From: Aurantiacibacter xanthus
GTDB taxonomy: Bacteria; Pseudomonadota; Alphaproteobacteria; Sphingomonadales; Sphingomonadaceae
Length of the DNA stretch: 40,806 nt
Reading direction: 5' to 3'
NCBI RefSeq assembly: GCF_003584015.1
Contig: NZ_QXFM01000110.1
Span: 1-40,806, forward strand
The position numbers and the translations under genes were made by a program. The notes beneath the pieces were generated by a model that saw only the letters and a program-made list of their open reading frames with translations, searched no databases and was not told where the DNA came from. Of this stretch, positions 1 to 6,743 are shown in pieces; position 1 is the stretch's first letter; each line of letters opens with the position of its first letter.

Positions 1-590
1 ACACTCCGCTGATCTACGCCGCGAGTTGTGCCAAATGTTCTGACGACGGACAGATGGTTGAACATATGCGGCACATAGTCGGCCTTGCCAATCTCGATCC
101 CCCGGCTTCTGAGGATCGCGTAAGCGGTTACGACGTGGAAGTAGAATTGGGGCAGCGCCCAGTCCCTGACATAGTCCTGGCCGGTCATATCGAACGTTGG
201 ACCGCCCGGCAGTTCAAGGATCACTCGCCTATCCTCGGTTCCGTCAAAAGCGCCTGGCTCAAGGCTGCCGAGAAACGATAGGGCGTCACCGATGCGGGTT
301 TGCGCTTCGATCATCGATCCCGACCGTTCACCGGCATTATGCCCTTCCTGTCCGAGTTGCTCCAAGTCTTCCGGTAACATCTGACCACTCAGACGGAATA
401 CGGCTTCCTGCGCCTGCAGACAGGCGAACCGCAGCTGCGCTGACAGGGGGAGCATGTCGGGCGCGAGACGTTGGGCAAGGAGCGCTTCGGCTTCTGAATC
501 CGAGCATTGCTGGCGCGCCTTTTCCAGCAATCCCGCGAGCGTTTGCAGCATATGCGTATATGTCGGCACGAGAAGATCGGTCGGGGACAT
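1..590 (-). CDS. DUF1993 family protein (3' end beyond the window)
   Basis: The reading frame is open from the ATG at 590 to the left edge, giving at least 196 residues with no stop. It begins MSPTDLLVPTYTHMLQTL and continues with a helical segment, LAGLLEKARQQ, as in DUF1993 proteins. These are small helical-bundle proteins of about 170 residues related to DinB-like folds, with no established function. Later segments (GGPTFDMTGQDYVRDWALPQFYFHVVTA in parts) also fit the family. A good ribosome binding site, AGGAG, lies six bases before the ATG. The gene is read in the same direction as the GFA/DJ-1/PhzF operon but is separated from it by 49 bp. The frame runs past the usual family length, so the stop may be only slightly outside the window. 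Confidence 0.72.
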   Translation of the reverse strand, partial: MSPTDLLVPTYTHMLQTLAGLLEKARQQCSDSEAEALLAQRLAPDMLPLSAQLRFACLQAQEAVFRLSGQMLPEDLEQLGQEGHNAGERSGSMIEAQTRIGDALSFLGSLEPGAFDGTEDRRVILELPGGPTFDMTGQDYVRDWALPQFYFHVVTAYAILRSRGIEIGKADYVPHMFNHLSVVRTFGTTRGVDQRS

Positions 591-639
591 GGAAACTCCT
601 GCAGATGAAGTTGGGAAGATGAGGTCTTATACTGACGGG

Positions 640-1065
640 TTATACCGACGACTTTTCTGATCGCGTGGCCGGAACTCGCGGGCCAGGCCATTCAGGTCGC
701 GGATCGTCACAGACAAGGTTCATCCCCGCGCCCTCGGTGGCCCGGACGGGAAGTGCGGTCGCGTCGAATCCGTCGAGGCAGAAGATGTTGACCCCGAAGT
801 GATCGGGCGCCGCGCGCTTGCGGTGGAAGACGTAGATGCCGCAACGCCGGCAGAAATAATGTTTCGCGCGGCCGCTGTTCCATACGTAGAGCGAGAGCAG
901 TTGCTCTCCCTGTTCGATATGCAGCGCTGCTTCGGGCATTTTCACCATCAATGCGTTGCGCTTCACGCATAATGAGCAATCGCATGTCGTCAATTCGATC
1001 GGATCGCTGTCCAGGGTGAAGCGAACCCCGCCGCAGTGGCAGGAACCGGGATGACGGCTTACCAT
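640..1065 (-). CDS. GFA family (CENP-V/GFA domain) zinc-binding protein
   Basis: This 141-residue protein has the cysteine pattern of the glutathione-dependent formaldehyde-activating (GFA) family. C9 and C11 lie in GSCHCGGVRF, C28, C30 and C33 in CDCSLC, and C72 and C75 in HYFCRRCGIYVFH; together these bind zinc. Members are small cytosolic proteins. A few are reported to join glutathione to formaldehyde, but most have no known substrate, so no reaction is assigned. The start ATG lies inside the end of the DJ-1-like gene (7-bp overlap), so this is the last gene of a tightly packed three-gene operon with PhzF and DJ-1-like genes. The length is normal for the family. Confidence 0.85.
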   Translation of the reverse strand: MVSRHPGSCHCGGVRFTLDSDPIELTTCDCSLCVKRNALMVKMPEAALHIEQGEQLLSLYVWNSGRAKHYFCRRCGIYVFHRKRAAPDHFGVNIFCLDGFDATALPVRATEGAGMNLVCDDPRPEWPGPRVPATRSEKSSV

Positions 1066-1742
1066 CGGCTCGCTTCTTCCGCGCCGAATGGGTCGAGCAT
1101 CCTAGCGCCTGAACCGACGCCGGCCGTCTCGTGCTGCGCTGCCGCCAGTATGGCCGGTTCGATCACCCGCAGCGCATGATCGACATAGAAGCTCTTCTCG
1201 CCCACCGGAGCGACATAATGCAACGCTTCGTGCGTGATGTCGATCGACGCGGCGCGCGCGATAATCCACGCGGCGAGATAAGGCGCGGCAAGGCAGCCGC
1301 CCGCTGTCGCGACATTGCCATGAGCGGCGAACGGCGCGTCGATAACGTTGACGCCCGCCTCCACGACCCACGGCTTCGTCGTCAGGTCGGTGCAGGCCGG
1401 CAGGTCGCCGATCAGACCGAGCCTGGCCAACAGCAACGTGCCGGAACATTGCGCGGCGATCAGCTGACGGGTGGGATCGAGCTGCAGGCGAGCCAGCAAG
1501 GCGGTGTCCTCGGCAATCTCGCGCGTCCGAATACCGCTGCCGATCAGCACTGCATCCGCCTCACAGGCAAATTCCAGCGGGCGCTGGCGCTGCACGGTCA
1601 CGCCATTCATGGACGTGACCTGTTTTGACGGGGCAGTGATATGGGCCTGCCAGCCTCGCGGCCGGAGACGGTTGAGGATGGCAGCGCCAATGAAGGAATC
1701 GAGTTCATTGAAGCCGTCGAAGGTCAGGACCGCGATTTGCAT
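1059..1742 (-). CDS. DJ-1/PfpI family protein
   Basis: This 227-residue protein has the class I glutamine amidotransferase-like fold of the DJ-1/PfpI family. It has an N-terminal strand QIAVLTFDGFNELD and a nucleophile elbow IAAQCSGTLLLARLG with Cys99 as the expected catalytic cysteine. The GSGIRTREI segment precedes it. Members include isonitrile hydratases, chaperones and the N-terminal domains of AraC-type regulators. No regulator domain is attached here, so the substrate is unknown. The ATG at 1742 shares one base with the PhzF stop (TGATG), and GGAG lies nine bases upstream, so I prefer it to the TTG one codon earlier. Translation is probably coupled to PhzF. Confidence 0.85.
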   Translation of the reverse strand: MQIAVLTFDGFNELDSFIGAAILNRLRPRGWQAHITAPSKQVTSMNGVTVQRQRPLEFACEADAVLIGSGIRTREIAEDTALLARLQLDPTRQLIAAQCSGTLLLARLGLIGDLPACTDLTTKPWVVEAGVNVIDAPFAAHGNVATAGGCLAAPYLAAWIIARAASIDITHEALHYVAPVGEKSFYVDHALRVIEPAILAAAQHETAGVGSGARMLDPFGAEEASRW

Positions 1743-2584
1743 CAACTGGCACTCCGGCCGCTAAAGAGCGTACGGGTGGCACCGGCAACCCATATCTGTC
1801 CGGCATCATCCTGTTCGACGTGGATGCGACCGCTCCTTCCCAGCCGCGTGCCTTGTGCTGCAATGTAGGCATCGTTCACGCGGCCGCTCGCGAACAGCCA
1901 TTGGCCGAGCGCGGCGTTGAGGCTGCCCGTCACCGGGTCCTCGATCAGCGCGCCATGGGCGTCGCTGAAAAAGGCGCGGACCTCGAATGCTGCGTCACCG
2001 CCTGCCGCATAGGGGCCGAGAATGCCGATATCGATCCGCTGGCTCTGATGCCTTTCCGGTTCCACCGCCAGCACGGCATCGGCCGATTCCAGCATCACCG
2101 CGATCCAACCGGGACCATTATCCGCCCACGTCGCATCCATGATTGCGCCACGCTCGATACGCAAAACCTCCGCCACCCGGGCAATGTCTGCTTCCGTGGG
2201 AGTGCCGCCGCGCAGCAGGGGCGGCGCAGCGAAGGCTAGGCGCTCGCCGTCGTTCCGGATCTTCACCAGACCTGCGCCGCAGTCCTGCACGATCATGTTC
2301 CGATCCCTCGGTTGTCCGCCCGCCTCCATCCAAGCATGAGCGCTGCCCAGCGTCGGATGTCCGGCGAAGGTCAGTTCATGCGCAAGCGTGAAGATGCGCA
2401 CCCGGTAGTCCGCTCCAGGGTCGGTCGGCGGCAGAAGGAAGGTAGTCTCCGACAGGTTCAGCCAGCGGGTGATGGCCTGCATCTCCTCGGTCGAGAGAGC
2501 ATCCGCATCGGACACCACTGCGACTGGATTACCGGTAAAAGGGTCGGCGCCGAACACGTCGACGAGGTGGAAGGGATTGTTCAC
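1742..2584 (-). CDS. PhzF family isomerase-like protein
   Basis: This 280-residue protein belongs to the PhzF family, which has two pseudo-symmetric halves of diaminopimelate epimerase type. The N-terminal half shows HLVDVFGADPFTGNPVAVV and then NLSETTFLLPP, where Glu46 matches the catalytic glutamate of PhzF. The second half shows DPVTGSLNAALGQWL. True PhzF isomerises a phenazine precursor, but most family members outside phenazine clusters have no known substrate, and no other phenazine gene is present. The start is a GTG with AGGAG seven bases upstream. It is the first gene of the operon with DJ-1-like and GFA genes and is divergent from a MocR-type regulator, which is therefore its likely controller. 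Confidence 0.88.
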   Translation of the reverse strand: MNNPFHLVDVFGADPFTGNPVAVVSDADALSTEEMQAITRWLNLSETTFLLPPTDPGADYRVRIFTLAHELTFAGHPTLGSAHAWMEAGGQPRDRNMIVQDCGAGLVKIRNDGERLAFAAPPLLRGGTPTEADIARVAEVLRIERGAIMDATWADNGPGWIAVMLESADAVLAVEPERHQSQRIDIGILGPYAAGGDAAFEVRAFFSDAHGALIEDPVTGSLNAALGQWLFASGRVNDAYIAAQGTRLGRSGRIHVEQDDAGQIWVAGATRTLFSGRSAS

Positions 2585-2648
2585 GCTGTAACTCCTGTTG
2601 CGCAGACGGCTTTTCTAACTGGCGGCACCGGCATCGACAGGCACGGAT

Positions 2649-2661
2649 CGATACGATATCG
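2649..2661. promoter_or_regulatory. Short inverted repeat in the phzF / mocR divergent region
   Basis: The 107-bp gap between the divergent PhzF and MocR-type genes contains CGATA-cga-TATCG. It is a candidate operator for the regulator, but it is short and no second copy was seen nearby. Confidence 0.25.
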
Positions 2662-2691
2662 CCAAACTGTACTGATCATGAAAGCAGGACG

Positions 2692-4077
2692 GTGGCGGCA
2701 AACCCCAATGAAACGCGGACAGGACGTATCGTCCGCCATATTCGCGACCGGATCGAAGCGCGCACGCTCACGCCCGGCGCGCGGTTGCCATCCATCCGCG
2801 CGATGGCGGACACGATGAGCGTCGCGCGCTCGACCGTGGTCGAAGCCTATGAGCGTCTTGCAAGCGAGGGTATGATCCGCTCGCGGCCCGGATCGGGCTT
2901 TTATGTCGCGGCTCCGCTGGCTCCGCTGGCGCTTGAACGGTTGACGCAGACCGCCGAGCGGGAGGTCGATCCGTTATGGATGCTCCGCCAGTCGTTGGGC
3001 GAACGGCGCGCGGGATTGATGCCGGGATGCGGCTGGTTGCCGGATGACTGGCTCGCAGGCGAGGCGCTGCGCAAGGCCATGCGCGCAATGGCGCGTACAG
3101 AGGATGCGGGCGCTCTCGCGAGCTATGCCTCGCCGTTCGGTTCACCCGCGCTGCGCTCGCTGCTCGCCCGCCGCCTCGCCGAACAGGGGGTCGCGGCTGC
3201 GACCGATCAGATCCTTCTCACCGACAGCGGCACTCAGGCGCTTGATCTGGTCTGCCGCTTCCTTCTCCAGCCCGGCGACGCGGTGCTGGTCGATGATCCA
3301 TGCTACTTCAATTTCCTTGCCTTGCTGCGAGCGCATCGGGCCAAGGTAATCGGTGTGCCGATGACGCCCAGCGGCCCCGATCTCGCCGCGTTCGCGGAGG
3401 CGGCCGTCACGCACAGGCCGCGCCTGTATCTGACCAATTCGGCCGTCCATAATCCGACGGGTGCGATGCTTTCCGCACCTGCCGCGCATCGGCTGCTCCG
3501 CATCGCCGAGGCCCATGACATGGTCATCGTCGAGGACGATATTTTCGCCGATTTCGAGCATGTCCCGGCTCCGCGCCTCGCCGCCTTCGACGGGCTGGAG
3601 AGAGTGATCCGGATCGGCAGCTTTTCCAAGTCCCTGTCCGCAGCCGTGAGATGCGGCAACATTGCCGCGCGCGGCGACTGGATCGAGGCACTGGCCGATC
3701 TGCGCATCGCGACCTCCATGGCTGGTAGCCCCTTGTCGGCGGGCTTGCTCCACACGGTCCTGACGGATGGAAGTTATCGCAGGCACGTTGAATCCGTCCG
3801 CGCCCGCCTTGCCCGCGCCATGCCGCGCGTAGCGAAGCGGCTGCGCGACCTCGGTATTGAGCCTTGGGCTGAACCGGGTGCGGGCATTTTCCTGTGGGCA
3901 CGATTACCGGATGGCGTCGATGCGGTCGCTCTCGCCCGCTCTGCGTTGGCCAAGCAGATCGTCCTTGCACCGGGTGCGGTGTTCAGCGCCAGTGGCGGCT
4001 GGCGCGATCATATGCGCTTCAACGTGGCGATGAGCGATGATGATCGCCTGTTCGGTTATTTACGTAAGGTGCTATAG
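2692..4077 (+). CDS. MocR-type PLP-dependent transcriptional regulator
   Basis: This 461-residue protein is a fusion of a GntR-type winged helix (about residues 8-75, with ARLPSIRAMADTMSVARSTV and GSGFYVA) and a fold-type I aminotransferase domain (about 95-455). The PLP-binding lysine is expected in RIGSFSKSLS near residue 313, and the VEDDIFADF segment supplies the PLP-pyridine aspartate. MocR regulators usually sense an amine, amino acid or vitamin B6 through PLP chemistry and control a neighbouring gene. The divergent phzF operon is the obvious target here, which is inference. The start is a GTG with AGGA a few bases upstream; the nearby ATG at 2678 is in another frame. The length is typical for the family. 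Confidence 0.9.
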   Translation: MAANPNETRTGRIVRHIRDRIEARTLTPGARLPSIRAMADTMSVARSTVVEAYERLASEGMIRSRPGSGFYVAAPLAPLALERLTQTAEREVDPLWMLRQSLGERRAGLMPGCGWLPDDWLAGEALRKAMRAMARTEDAGALASYASPFGSPALRSLLARRLAEQGVAAATDQILLTDSGTQALDLVCRFLLQPGDAVLVDDPCYFNFLALLRAHRAKVIGVPMTPSGPDLAAFAEAAVTHRPRLYLTNSAVHNPTGAMLSAPAAHRLLRIAEAHDMVIVEDDIFADFEHVPAPRLAAFDGLERVIRIGSFSKSLSAAVRCGNIAARGDWIEALADLRIATSMAGSPLSAGLLHTVLTDGSYRRHVESVRARLARAMPRVAKRLRDLGIEPWAEPGAGIFLWARLPDGVDAVALARSALAKQIVLAPGAVFSASGGWRDHMRFNVAMSDDDRLFGYLRKVL

Positions 4078-4210
4078 TGGGGATTTGCGAGATTTCGGCC
4101 GCACACTACAGTCACTTCCATATGACAGGCTACGGTAAGACGCTGCTGAGCGACCGCGTCGTACGTTCAGTGCAGGTGTGTTCACTCGCGCTTGCGCAGA
4201 TTCAGCATAA
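4078..4210. other. Intergenic stretch without a gene
   Basis: Nothing convincing is encoded between the MocR-type gene and the truncated nuclease-like remnant. The 74-codon frame starting at 4077 has no recognisable family or ribosome binding site. Confidence 0.4.
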
Positions 4211-4504
4211 CTATGGCGATGCCATTGGACCATGCCCACTGCGAGGCATTCCGTTGATCTTCGCGAGGAGTGGATCGACTTTCATGGTGTCCGGCGCGTA
4301 GCATTGGAAAACCGTTCCATCGCTGGCGCGATACCCGTCACATTTCAAATCGCCGCGCGGACCGTAGGGGCGCACGGGCTGGAAATCGCCGGGGTGGGCA
4401 TGGGCCATGATACGGGCGAACAGCTCCCGCAAGAAGGCATTTTCAAACTTCAGCCCGTATCCAAAGCGTTGCGTGTTATCCAAAACTTCCCCCATCACCG
4501 CCAT
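4211..4504 (-). pseudogene. Truncated nuclease-like (ABC-3C type?) gene remnant
   Basis: This frame of up to 97 residues begins MAVMGEVLDNTQRFGYGLKF or, three codons later, MGEVLDNTQ. It contains a conserved-looking block, RPYGPRGDLKCDGY, followed by GTVFQCYAPD. That pattern (GDxKCDG then FQxYAP) recalls the PD-(D/E)XK-like N-terminal domains of ABC-three-component defence proteins, which I give from memory with moderate confidence. After LLAKIN the similarity stops and the frame ends in an unrelated tail (GMPRSGHGPMASP). The gene is therefore probably cut off at its 3' end. It sits just behind the integrase gene, so integration or deletion at this end of the element may have truncated it. 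Confidence 0.5.
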
Positions 4505-4595
4505 AGCTGTCCATGGCGTGGTCGATCAATTCGAATTGCATAGGAACCGACAGGCCAAGTCTCGCTACTTTCCTCGAACGTACAAAGATTAAGGG

Positions 4596-5963
4596 TCAGG
4601 CTGCCATCTGAGCCGCTACCGTATCATTCGCACCAATCGCGTTTTCCCCATCGTCTAGGCCGAGGAAGCGCGACAGGGCGGCTTGGCGAGACTGGCGATC
4701 GAGCGCGTAAGACGTGTGCTGGAACGAAATGCCGTGCATAAGGCCCTGAATGTAGCCTGAGATCGTATCGGCCGCCATGATGAGCGCGGTGTCCAGCGTG
4801 TGGATGTATTTGCTCGTCACGCTGTTGCGCGAGTGTCCGACGATCGCGGAGATAGTCGCCTCGGTGAAACCGAGATCATTGCCAAGGCTGGCGAAGCTGT
4901 GGCGCAGGACATGGGGTGTCATCCATTCCAGTTCGGTGCCCTTGAAGATCGCCTTCCACTGGCGCGGGAAACCGCCGAACGCCTGATCGTGCTTTCGAAT
5001 CCCTGGGAACACGAAGGTCTGCTCTTCAACCGGGCGCAGGTTCTCAAGCCTTTCCACGACGCGCAGGCCGATCGGGCGAACTGACGCGCCCTCCTTGCTG
5101 TCGTTGAGCCGCAGGCAGCTACTATCAGCATCGAACTCGCTCCATTCCAGACCGATGATCTCGCTGCGCCGCGCGCCCGTCAGGGCTATGTTGCGAGCGA
5201 TCTCCACCGCCATGGCGTAGTTCGGATTTCGGCCAGCTTCGTCGAGTATCTCGCCGAAGACGCGGTATTCGGCTTCGGTCAGGCGGCGGGTGCGAACCTT
5301 GTCCTTCGGCTTCTTCACACCAGCGGCAGGGTTGAGGTCGATGATCCCCGCGTCCATCGCATAGGTCAGGATGCCGCCAAGCAGCCCCACCGTGCGGGAC
5401 GCCGTGCCGGCGCCGCCTTTGACGATCGAGCGGCCCCGCAGGCTTTTTGTCTTTACGTTCCGCCGGGTCTTGCCGGCCATCACGTCTTTCAGAAGCTTGG
5501 TGATGTCCGCCTTGGTCAGATCCTTGACCCGGCGCGTCCCGAGCAGCGGCACGATATGGCGATTGATGCGCCCCTTGTCGGACACAATCGTTCCCGGCCG
5601 CTTCGGCCTGCCACCTTTGCCGAGGATGAGACCGTCATCCAAATCCTTGAGATAGAGGTCACAGAGTTCCTTGACCGTGATCGCCTTGTTGTCGATCTGC
5701 TTTTCCTCGGCGGGATTGTCGCCTTGCGCGACTCGGCCCAGGAGCACCTTGGCTTCCTTCCGGGCCATCTCTGGCGTCCACACGCCATGCAGGCCGATCG
5801 TGAACCGCCGAGTCCGCCCGAGCGCGCGATATTGGATCAGGTAGCTGCGCCTGCCTGACGCGAAGACACGCAGCCCGAAACCCGGCAGCTCGTCGTCCCA
5901 CAGAAAATAGTCCTTCTCGCGCGAAACGGCGGCATCTACGTTCCGCTTGTTGATCTTGGCCAT
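4596..5963 (-). CDS. int: Tyrosine site-specific integrase
   Basis: This 455-residue tyrosine recombinase has an N-terminal DUF4102-like arm-binding domain (about residues 1-90, FLWDDELPGFGLRVFASGRR). A core-binding SAM-like domain and a C-terminal catalytic domain follow. Catalytic residues are visible in order: Arg in ALTGARRSEIIGLEW near 262, the box TPHVLRHSF near 352, His in VGHSRNSV, and the nucleophile Tyr in SKYIHT near 385. The length fits element integrases of the P4/tRNA-targeting type. I chose the ATG at 5963 because GGAGG lies about seven bases upstream; the upstream METGLSSEVYR extension has no such signal. The gene reads away from a tRNA 3' fragment about 200 bp upstream of its start, the expected place for its attachment site. 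Confidence 0.93.
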   Translation of the reverse strand: MAKINKRNVDAAVSREKDYFLWDDELPGFGLRVFASGRRSYLIQYRALGRTRRFTIGLHGVWTPEMARKEAKVLLGRVAQGDNPAEEKQIDNKAITVKELCDLYLKDLDDGLILGKGGRPKRPGTIVSDKGRINRHIVPLLGTRRVKDLTKADITKLLKDVMAGKTRRNVKTKSLRGRSIVKGGAGTASRTVGLLGGILTYAMDAGIIDLNPAAGVKKPKDKVRTRRLTEAEYRVFGEILDEAGRNPNYAMAVEIARNIALTGARRSEIIGLEWSEFDADSSCLRLNDSKEGASVRPIGLRVVERLENLRPVEEQTFVFPGIRKHDQAFGGFPRQWKAIFKGTELEWMTPHVLRHSFASLGNDLGFTEATISAIVGHSRNSVTSKYIHTLDTALIMAADTISGYIQGLMHGISFQHTSYALDRQSRQAALSRFLGLDDGENAIGANDTVAAQMAA

Positions 5964-5992
5964 ACGATACACCTCCGACGACAGGCCTGTTT

Positions 5993-6040
5993 CCACGGAA
6001 GCACCACGGAAGCAGGTGGGAGCAGGTGGGAGCAGGTGGG
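5993..6040. repeat. Two short tandem direct repeats before the integrase gene
   Basis: Two exact copies of CCACGGAAGCA (5993-6003 and 6004-6014) run into three exact copies of AGCAGGTGGG (6011-6020, 6021-6030, 6031-6040). They lie between the integrase start and the tRNA-like attachment core. This is where arm-type integrase or excisionase binding sites are normally found, so that role is likely but not shown. Confidence 0.7.
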
Positions 6041-6165
6041 AGCGAACTCCCGGCTAGAACAGCGTGCCATCGGCGTATTCTATTTAAGGAAAAAGCTAAT
6101 GAATATAGAGCATTAGCGCAGATTATCGTAGAATAGAAAACCGTGGCGTGGCCTCCGTTCTAATT

Positions 6166-6210
6166 CTCCGAAGGCAGAGGCCAGAGGTTCGAATCCTCTT
6201 GGGTGCGCCA
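6166..6210 (+). other. tRNA-Arg 3' fragment, probable attachment (att) core
   Basis: These 45 bases read as the 3' half of a tRNA gene. They contain an anticodon loop CTCCGAA (anticodon CCG, arginine), the 3' strand of its stem GGCAG, a T-arm AGAGG-TTCGAAT-CCTCT, an acceptor strand TGGGTGC, a discriminator G and CCA. The 5' half is missing: the bases before 6166 do not pair with the anticodon stem and no D-arm is present. It is therefore not a working tRNA but a copy of the kind left or carried at an integration site. TGGCCTC (6149-6155) and GAGGCCA (6177-6183) form an inverted repeat around the left part, possibly core sites for the integrase. Confidence 0.82.
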
Positions 6211-6422
6211 AAATCTCCAATAAATTCAGCATTATATGGGCCTTGCAATCTTCCGTTTTGCACCTTGGTCGTCGCCAAAACTCACCAGCTTTGGTGTTTT
6301 CACCTCCATAAGCCCTTCGATTTCCGCCAGAAACGATCCGTTCGTTTCTCACCACGCGAAACTGAGTGTGAGGGGAAAGCCTTCCCCTGACCGGGAGCCC
6401 ATAGGTCTCCCGCTACCCCTTC

Positions 6423-6720
6423 TGCGGGGACACCCCGCAACGCCCCGCTCGGCCCTCCGCGCCGATGGGTAAATCCGCATTCGCGGATTTGTGTCTTTCC
6501 GTAAGTATGGAGATCGGGCCAGGGCATTCGCTGTCCCGATCGCGCGTGTTTGCGGCTCTCCCCGTCGGTGGGGTGGGCGACGCTTCCCTCTAGGCCCGCC
6601 GCGCCGGGGCGCAACGCGCTTGCGCGCTTACCTCCTCTATCGTTCCGGCCCTGCGGGTGCGCTCCGGCTCTGCCGGCGGGCCTTCGGTTCGCTCTTTCAC
6701 CGCCCACCCCATTCCGGGGT
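6423..6720 (+). promoter_or_regulatory. Highly structured leader before the ParB-like gene
   Basis: About 500 bp separate the att fragment from the ParB-like gene, and the second half is full of perfect inverted repeats. They are TGCGGGG-aca-CCCCGCA (6423-6439), AAATCCGC-attc-GCGGATTT (6471-6490) and GATCGGG/CCCGATC (6512-6541). A nested pair also occurs: TGGGGTGGGCG (6569-6579) matches CGCCCACCCCA (6701-6711), and AGGCCCGCC (6592-6600) matches GGCGGGCCT (6675-6683). The segment ACCCC (6706-6710) can alternatively pair with GGGGT (6716-6720), so two exclusive structures exist just ahead of the ribosome binding site. This could be a regulatory RNA leader or a set of ParB or operator sites. Which of these it is cannot be told from sequence alone. 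Confidence 0.55.
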
Positions 6721-6743
6721 GAGTGTGTTGAAGGAGAAGTGTG

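Noticed and set aside
6011-6040. Three AGCAGGTGGG copies as a CRISPR-like array
   Set aside because: The units are head to tail without spacers and no cas gene is present.
6121-6210. An intact tRNA-Arg gene
   Set aside because: The D-arm, 5' acceptor strand and 5' anticodon stem are missing; only the 3' part is present.
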